Made by a program: the position numbers and the translations under genes | Notes under the pieces: model-generated | Database searches by the model: none | What the model was told of the DNA's origin: nothing | The model's input: the letters and a program-made list of their open reading frames with translations, nothing else | Assembly (NCBI RefSeq): GCF_003363265.1 | Contig: NZ_QRBF01000004.1 | Location: forward strand, 1-64,000 | Origin: Dyella psychrodurans | GTDB lineage: Bacteria > Pseudomonadota > Gammaproteobacteria > Xanthomonadales > Rhodanobacteraceae | Direction of reading: 5' to 3' | Length of the DNA: 64,000 bases | In this document: positions 56,152 to 64,000 of the stretch, piece after piece | How positions within the stretch are numbered: position 1 is the stretch's first letter | Layout: every line of letters begins with the position of its first letter

Positions 56152-57305
56152 ATTCCGCTACGCAGACACTGCGACCGCAGATCGATCGCGTACGCCGCGC
56201 ATGGCGCGGCTCGCCGATGCCGGCCTTCATGGCCTGGTGGGGCGGCGAGTTGCGCGCCCTGCTGCCGGCGCGCTGGCAGGCGTTTTTCCGCGGCGGCGAT
56301 GTCTGGTGCCTGTTGCGTCATGAAGACAGCCTGTGGCGTGTGCACCGCAGTGGCCAGAAGGAAAGCGCTCCACCCTGGAGCGATGCGCTCGATGCGCCCG
56401 CGCAACAGGCGATGCTGAACACGGCCGTCGCCGGCGTGGATCGTCAGGATCTGCGCCTTGCGCTGTGCCTGCCTCCAGAAGGTGTATTGCGCCGTCGTCT
56501 CCTTTTGCCGGAGGCGGCACGCGACAACCTGCGCCAGATCGGCGCGTACGAAATGGACAGGCAAACGCCATTCCGCACCGAGCAGGTCTACTACGACCTG
56601 CGTGAAGTGCGCGGGTCCGCACCGGCAGGCCGCATCGCCGCCGAATTGATCGCCGCGCCGCGCGCTCTGGTGGATGCCAAGCTTGAGCGCCTGCGCAATG
56701 CGGGTATCGCCATCGACGCCGTGGATCTGTGCGACGGCGACGCCCGCCTGGGTGTGAATCTGTTGCCGCCGGAGATGGCGCGCGTGCATCGCGATCCGCG
56801 TCGACGCCTTAATTTGGCACTGGCCGCGGCAGCCATCGTCCTGCTGTTGTTGTGTCTGGGAGAATGGCTGCACAACCGGCAGGAAGCGCTGGCTGCCATG
56901 CAATCGCAAGTCGACGACATGCGCGCCGATGCGCAGAAGATTTCCGAACTTCACAAGCAGCTTGAAGACAGCAGCGGCGCGGCGGGTTTCCTCGCGCATC
57001 GCAAGACCGACTCCGTTGCCGTGGTGGATGTATTGCAGGATCTGACCGCGCGCATTCCGGACGACACCTGGCTGGAACGTTTCACCATCGACAGCAGCGG
57101 CCGGGTCGGCATCCAGGGACAAAGCGCGAAAGCGGCGTCGCTGATCGATACCTTGCAAAGCAGCAAGCAGATCACGGGAGCGAACTTCCAGGGCGTGATC
57201 CAGCGCGATCCGGCGACCAACAAGGAGCGTTTCTACATGGATGCGCAATTGCGCATGCCCAGCACCAAGCCTGCATCAAGCAGCAGTGCGGGAGCCGCAC
57301 GATGA
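56148..57305 (+). CDS. gspL: Type II secretion protein GspL (PilN-like C-terminal part)
   Basis: The 385-residue bitopic protein begins at a GTG overlapping the gspK stop. Its cytosolic part (about residues 1-215) has the actin-like fold expected of GspL, followed by one membrane helix (LNLALAAAAIVLLLLCLGEWL) and a periplasmic coiled coil. The ferredoxin-like domain (VVDVLQDLTARIPDDTWLER) is PilN-like. It links GspE to GspM and the platform. Confidence 0.9.
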   Translation: MNSATQTLRPQIDRVRRAWRGSPMPAFMAWWGGELRALLPARWQAFFRGGDVWCLLRHEDSLWRVHRSGQKESAPPWSDALDAPAQQAMLNTAVAGVDRQDLRLALCLPPEGVLRRRLLLPEAARDNLRQIGAYEMDRQTPFRTEQVYYDLREVRGSAPAGRIAAELIAAPRALVDAKLERLRNAGIAIDAVDLCDGDARLGVNLLPPEMARVHRDPRRRLNLALAAAAIVLLLLCLGEWLHNRQEALAAMQSQVDDMRADAQKISELHKQLEDSSGAAGFLAHRKTDSVAVVDVLQDLTARIPDDTWLERFTIDSSGRVGIQGQSAKAASLIDTLQSSKQITGANFQGVIQRDPATNKERFYMDAQLRMPSTKPASSSSAGAAR

Positions 57306-57955
57306 ATCTCAGACCCATGAAACCCGCAGAAAGCCGCATTGCCGCGATCGGCTTGCTGGTGCTGGTCGTGCTGCTGGCCTACTTCGTGCTGCTGCATTGG
57401 TGGTTCGTCGCGCCGTTGCGCGACATCGACAGCCAGATGGACGACCTGCGCGACACGCAGAGCCGCTACGCCGCGGCGATTGCTCAGAAACCGCAGTTGC
57501 AAAAGCGCCTGTCCGAGCTGGGCCGTGATTCCGCCGACAGCAGCACCTTCCTGTCGGAGACCGATCCCAATGCCGCCGCGGCGAGTCTGATGCAGCGCGT
57601 CGTCGACGATGCCGCCGCGCATGCGCAGGAAGGCAGCTGCGAAGTCAGCCAGAAGATGCCGGTGGCCAATCCCGCCGTGACGCCGGGCGATCCGTACAAG
57701 AAAGTCGTGGTGAGCATCAGCCTGCACTGCGACATGCAACCGCTGATCGGATTGTTGTACACGCTCGAAAAAGGCAAGCCGTATCTCTTCGTGCAGGACT
57801 TCAGCGTGTACCGCAATCCGCTGGTGGCCGCGCAGAAGAGCGGCGCCGCACCGCTCGAAGTGCAGTTCACGCTTGGCGGTTATGTGCATGCGCCGGCCGG
57901 TACCGGTTCCTCGGCGGACGACAATCGGGCGTCGTCGGGAGGCGATCAACTATGA
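57302..57955 (+). CDS. gspM: Type II secretion protein GspM
   Basis: The 217-residue protein has a short cytosolic N-terminus, one membrane helix (AAIGLLVLVVLLAYFVLLHWW), a coiled coil and a periplasmic PilO-like domain (PYKKVVVSISLHCDMQPLIG). It partners GspL. The start overlaps gspL by 4 bp. Confidence 0.88.
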   Translation: MNLRPMKPAESRIAAIGLLVLVVLLAYFVLLHWWFVAPLRDIDSQMDDLRDTQSRYAAAIAQKPQLQKRLSELGRDSADSSTFLSETDPNAAAASLMQRVVDDAAAHAQEGSCEVSQKMPVANPAVTPGDPYKKVVVSISLHCDMQPLIGLLYTLEKGKPYLFVQDFSVYRNPLVAAQKSGAAPLEVQFTLGGYVHAPAGTGSSADDNRASSGGDQL

Positions 57956-58659
57956 ACGCTGCCGCGCAACGCCGACTTACGCCTTCACTGGCCGCCATCG
58001 TGGCGATCTTCGGCATGTTGCTGTTGTCGCTTCTGTTTGGCATGGGCCGCGGCGTGACTTGGAATCCACCGCGCGTCACGCCGCCCTTGCCGGCGGTGCA
58101 TAACGTCGCCTTGCCGGCGCCACCGGCGCTGGATAGCTACGCGCAGGTCTGGCTACACCCGCTGTTCAGCAGCGACCGCAAGCCGATCGTCACCACCGGC
58201 GGCAGCGAAGGCGTCAGCCTGGGTGATCTGCAGCTGACGGGCGTCATCATTACGCCGAAGCTGCACATCGCCCTGCTGGGCCCTGCGCACGACAACAAGG
58301 GCGACGACAGCGGCGAGGTGCGCGTGCGCGAGGGCGCCATGCTGCCCGACGGCACCTGGAAGCTGATCAAGGTGCTGCCGCGCTCGGCGATTTTTGCTTC
58401 CCCGAGCGGGCGCACGGAACTGAAGCTGCCCGCGGGCGCTCCCATCGATCAAGCCGCCTCAAGCGCAACGGCAGGCGCCATTCCGATGAACGGCCCGCCG
58501 GGTCCGGGCGGAGCGATGCCGGCTCGCCCGATGCCACCGCCGCCGCCTGGCGCGGGGCCACCGCCGAACGATGCACAGTCACAACGATTGCAAAGACTCA
58601 GGGCCGCCATTCAAAAGCAGCGTTCCGGGTTGACCCCAAACGCTCAGGGAGACCACTAA
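57952..58659 (+). CDS. gspN: Type II secretion protein XpsN/GspC-like
   Basis: The 235-residue protein has one membrane helix (LAAIVAIFGMLLLSLLFGMG) and a periplasmic homology-region-like domain (GVSLGDLQLTGVIITPKLHIA; LKLPAGAP). The end is Pro/Gly/Met-rich (about residues 175-205). No separate gspC is present; in the Xanthomonas Xps system the equivalent XpsN fills this position. It should connect the inner platform to the secretin. The start overlaps gspM by 4 bp. Confidence 0.85.
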   Translation: MNAAAQRRLTPSLAAIVAIFGMLLLSLLFGMGRGVTWNPPRVTPPLPAVHNVALPAPPALDSYAQVWLHPLFSSDRKPIVTTGGSEGVSLGDLQLTGVIITPKLHIALLGPAHDNKGDDSGEVRVREGAMLPDGTWKLIKVLPRSAIFASPSGRTELKLPAGAPIDQAASSATAGAIPMNGPPGPGGAMPARPMPPPPPGAGPPPNDAQSQRLQRLRAAIQKQRSGLTPNAQGDH

Positions 58660-58662
58660 TCC

Positions 58663-61083
58663 ATGTCACACACGCGCATGCAACGTTGCCGACGAAACGG
58701 CCTGCAGGTCGGCGCCATCGCGCTGGCCATCTTCCTGAGCGGTTGCGCCTCCAACAAGCCGTTGGTGAAGCCCGATCTCACGCTGGAGCGCGAAGCCGTT
58801 GCCGGTACGGAGAAACCGGCGCCGCAGCCGCAGTCGCTCAATAACAAGCTCAGCAACGGTACGCCGGCGCCGGCGGTGGCCAGCATCAGCACCGGCAGCG
58901 GCCAGTTCGTACACCCGACGGAGCTGTCGACGCCACGCCCGGGTGCTGCGGGCAGCGGCGCGGTCACCTTCAACTTCGAAAACCAGCCGGTACAGGCGGT
59001 GGTGAAGGCGATCCTGGGCGATCTGCTGCAGCAGAACTACACCATCGTGCCGGGCGTGCAGGGCAATATTTCCTTTTCCACCTCCGAGCCGGTGGACAGC
59101 AGCCAGGCCATCCCGATCCTGGAGACGCTGCTGTCCTGGACGCATAACGCGCTGATCAAGACCAATGGCCGCTATGTGGTGATGCCGGACAAGGATGCCG
59201 TGCAAGGCAATGTCGCGCCGAGCCTGGGTGCTGTCGCGCCGACGGGTGGTCTGCAGGCGCGCCTGTTCCCGCTGCACTACATCGCCGCCGACCAGATGCA
59301 GAAGCTGTTGAAACCTTTCGCACGGCCGGATTCGATCCTGCTGGTCGACAATTCGCGCAACGTCATCGTGGTGGCCGGCACGCCTGACGAACTGGCCAAC
59401 TACGACCGCACCGTGCGCACCTTCGATGTGGACTGGCTGCGCGGCATGTCGGTCGGCGTGTTCAATCTGCAGCACGCCACCGTCGATGACCTGATGCCAC
59501 AGCTCGATGGCATGTTTGGCACCAAGGGCGATACGCCGCTGGCCGGCATGCTGCGCTTTATCCCGATCAAGCGCACCAACGCCCTGGTGGTGATCAGTAC
59601 GCAGCCGAACTATCTCACCGAAGTCGGCAACTGGATCGCCAAGATCGACCTGGGCGGCGGTAACGAACCGCAGTTGTACGTTTACGACGTGCGCAACATC
59701 AGTGCTTCGGATCTGGCGCATTACCTCGCGCAGATCTACACCGACAATGCTGGCGGCGGCAGCAACGACCGCGGCGGCGGCGTGGCGCCGGGAGCAGGCG
59801 GCGCCACCACGCTTGGCATCGGCAACAATGCCGGTGGCTCGGCGAGCGGCATGGGCAGCACGGCCGGGAGTTTCGGCAGCTCCACCACGGGTGGCCTTTC
59901 CAGTGGAATCGGCGGTACGTCCGGATCCAGCTCCTATCCGTCGAGCTCGACCACGGGCGGTGGATTCGGTAGCACGTCGACAGGTGGCATTGGCGGCAGC
60001 ACGGGCGTCAGCGGTGTGGGCACGAACGGCGGGCTGGCGAACAATAGCAGTCAGGAGCAAGGTTACAGCTCGAAGGACGGCAGCATCCGCATCAGCTCCG
60101 TGGACGCCAACAATCAGCTATTGGTGCGCGCGCGCGCGGCGCAATGGCAGGAGATCCTTGGCGCCATCAAGCAACTCGACGTAACGCCGATGCAAGTGCA
60201 GATCGAGACCCGTGTGTTCGAGGTGGATCTGGTAGGTGATCTCCAGTACGGCGTGCAATGGTATCTGCAAGGATTGGCTGGCGGCTCGGAGAATTCCAAC
60301 GGCGGTTTCACGCCGGGCAACCCGTACTCGCACCGCATGATTGGCCTGGGTGGCGGCATCGGTGGCCAGTCAACCTCAACCAACTCGTACGGCGGGCAGC
60401 CATTCTTCTACTCCTTCCTGAGTTCGAACGGAAAATTCCAGGTGGCCATCAACGCCCTGGAAAGCAGCCAGAACACCAAGACGCTGTCGGCACCGTCGCT
60501 GGTCGTGCTCAACAACCAGGTGGCGCATATCGAGGTAGGCAATCAGATTCCGATCAACCAGACCTATTACACCGGACTGGGTACCACCTCCACGGCGACC
60601 ACGGTGGGTCAGGTGCAATACCTTCCCACCGGCATCATTCTGGATGTGCAGCCGCGCGTGAATCCGGGTGGGCTGGTCTATCTCAATATCGATCAGCAAG
60701 TCAGCGCCACCACGGGTGCGGCCAACAGCCAGGGCAACTACACGATTCAGCAGCGCCAGATCGCAACCCAGCTTGGCGTGCAGAATGGTCAGACCGTGCT
60801 GCTCGGCGGCTTGATCCAGCAGCAGAACTCGGACAATGGTCAGGGTGTTCCGTGGTTGAGCGATATTCCCATACTGGGCAAGCTGTTCGGCTCAACGGGC
60901 AAGACCAAGAGTCGCACCGAGCTGATCGTGCTGATCACGCCGCGCGTGATTACCGACAGTGACGACGCCAAGCAAATTACGGACGACTACCAGAACGGCT
61001 TCGAATCACTGGCGCCGTTGCGTGGACAACCCGCGCCCGCCGCTGCACACGCCCCGGCATCGACAACGCCGCTTCGGCAGTAA
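58663..61083 (+). CDS. gspD: Type II secretion outer-membrane secretin GspD (lipoprotein)
   Basis: The 806-residue secretin has a lipoprotein signal ending LSGC. N-domains follow (VTFNFENQPVQAVVKAILGDL; LQARLFPLHYIAADQMQKLLK), then the secretin core (VQIETRVFEVDLVGDLQYGVQ; TKTLSAPSLVVLNNQVAHIEV; LGVQNGQTVLLGGLIQQQ). A Gly/Ser/Thr-rich insertion of about 100 residues (about 361-467) lies in the third N-domain region. It forms the outer-membrane channel. Being a lipoprotein may remove the need for a separate pilotin. Confidence 0.95.
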   Translation: MSHTRMQRCRRNGLQVGAIALAIFLSGCASNKPLVKPDLTLEREAVAGTEKPAPQPQSLNNKLSNGTPAPAVASISTGSGQFVHPTELSTPRPGAAGSGAVTFNFENQPVQAVVKAILGDLLQQNYTIVPGVQGNISFSTSEPVDSSQAIPILETLLSWTHNALIKTNGRYVVMPDKDAVQGNVAPSLGAVAPTGGLQARLFPLHYIAADQMQKLLKPFARPDSILLVDNSRNVIVVAGTPDELANYDRTVRTFDVDWLRGMSVGVFNLQHATVDDLMPQLDGMFGTKGDTPLAGMLRFIPIKRTNALVVISTQPNYLTEVGNWIAKIDLGGGNEPQLYVYDVRNISASDLAHYLAQIYTDNAGGGSNDRGGGVAPGAGGATTLGIGNNAGGSASGMGSTAGSFGSSTTGGLSSGIGGTSGSSSYPSSSTTGGGFGSTSTGGIGGSTGVSGVGTNGGLANNSSQEQGYSSKDGSIRISSVDANNQLLVRARAAQWQEILGAIKQLDVTPMQVQIETRVFEVDLVGDLQYGVQWYLQGLAGGSENSNGGFTPGNPYSHRMIGLGGGIGGQSTSTNSYGGQPFFYSFLSSNGKFQVAINALESSQNTKTLSAPSLVVLNNQVAHIEVGNQIPINQTYYTGLGTTSTATTVGQVQYLPTGIILDVQPRVNPGGLVYLNIDQQVSATTGAANSQGNYTIQQRQIATQLGVQNGQTVLLGGLIQQQNSDNGQGVPWLSDIPILGKLFGSTGKTKSRTELIVLITPRVITDSDDAKQITDDYQNGFESLAPLRGQPAPAAAHAPASTTPLRQ

Positions 61084-61093
61084 GCGTTGCGTT

Positions 61094-61122
61094 CATGCAT
61101 GCCTCCTTGCGAGGCATGCATG
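61094..61122. terminator. Strong hairpin at the end of the secretion operon
   Basis: A perfect 12-bp stem, CATGCATGCCTC with GAGGCATGCATG around CTTGC, extends by GCGT/ACGC past a one-base bulge. It lies 10 bp past gspD. No T-run follows on either strand, so it may protect the mRNA 3' end rather than terminate by itself. Confidence 0.55.
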
Positions 61123-61165
61123 ACGCAAGTGCGGTAACAACCTCGGCGCCATTATCATCGCGCGC

Positions 61166-63670
<2,505 letters not shown>

Positions 63671-63678
63671 TGCACGAC

Positions 63679-64000
63679 TCACACGGCGGCTGTCGCGGAC
63701 CGGCTCGCTGACGGGAGACAACCGATGCCTTTGAGCGTGGTGTGCACGGCTTCATCGATCGGCGTGTACGGTTTGCCGCCGAGGAACGCGACGAGCTTGC
63801 TGTCGTCCAACTGCACCGGGCCTTTCCACAGGTAGCGCATCTTGCGCAACTCGCGCAGCGTTTCCATGAACGGTGCGAGCAACGCCGTCAGCCACCACGG
63901 GAAATGACGCAAAGCCATGCGCGGATTGTCGGCGGCGCGGCGCACGACCTCGGCCATGGCGTGACCATCCAGCCAATAGCCGCCGAAGTGGAACACGTCG
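63679..64000 (-). CDS. C-terminal part of an NAD-dependent epimerase/SDR-like protein (runs off the window)
   Basis: The frame is open to the window edge, so its start lies beyond 64000. The visible 107 residues include FHFGGYWLDGHAMAEVV and PVQLDDSKLVAFLGGKPYTP, which resemble the C-terminal end of extended-SDR sugar epimerase or oxidoreductase-like proteins in related genomes. The Rossmann half is not in the window, so the assignment is tentative. It converges on hrpB with an 8-bp gap. Confidence 0.6.
   Translation of the reverse strand, partial: DVFHFGGYWLDGHAMAEVVRRAADNPRMALRHFPWWLTALLAPFMETLRELRKMRYLWKGPVQLDDSKLVAFLGGKPYTPIDEAVHTTLKGIGCLPSASRSATAAV

Noticed and set aside
55842..57248. 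468-codon minus-strand open frame
   Set aside because: Antisense to gspK and gspL.

Overview
The window is high-GC Gammaproteobacterial chromosome. The gene content fits Xanthomonadales, most likely a Rhodanobacteraceae genus such as Dyella, Luteibacter or Frateuria; that placement is inference. The supports are an Xps-order type II secretion operon (gspE-F-G-H-I-J-K-L-M-N-D), a monomeric NADP isocitrate dehydrogenase, nrdAB behind a cobalamin riboswitch, secreted S9 peptidases and a large TonB-dependent receptor. I saw no rRNA, tRNA, prophage, insertion sequence or CRISPR array.

Layout. 1-4.3 kb: an aldo/keto reductase divergent from a LysR regulator, a 0.9-kb gene-free stretch holding two head-to-head copies of a large structured repeat, then a thioesterase-GST pair. 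4.5-7.8 kb: a secreted S9 peptidase followed by an HExxH protein. 7.8-12.9 kb: two MacB/FtsX-type ABC permeases and a BlaR1-like M56 peptidase/BlaI repressor pair with twin operators. 13-14.2 kb: a DUF2076 protein and a GNAT acetyltransferase. 14.2-18.8 kb: nrdB and nrdA, separated by an opposite-strand GIY-YIG gene bracketed by hairpin repeats. nrdA has a cobalamin riboswitch, a good promoter and three DnaA boxes. 18.8-24.3 kb: a small membrane protein, a GH27 alpha-galactosidase, a DJ-1/PfpI protein, a TonB-C-like exported protein, zapE, an alpha/beta hydrolase and a cytochrome c. 24.7-32.7 kb: an MdtABC-type RND efflux system. 32.8-36 kb: a TonB-dependent receptor. 36.5-43.4 kb: two small proteins, icd, a GumN protein, and a DUF2167/membrane/J-domain cluster. 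43.4-50 kb: a second aldo/keto reductase-LysR pair, a TonB-C-like protein, a NYN nuclease, an exported methyltransferase, an RluE-type pseudouridine synthase and tatD. 50.1-61.1 kb: the type II secretion operon. 61.2-63.7 kb: hrpB. The window ends inside an oxidoreductase-like gene.

How it fits together. The secretion operon, exported peptidase, alpha-galactosidase, TonB receptor and RND pump suit a polymer-degrading soil or plant-associated lifestyle (inference). The most unusual features are non-coding: the covarying structured repeat pair at 2.3-3.1 kb, the GIY-YIG/hairpin insertion inside nrdAB, and the layered control region upstream of nrdA.
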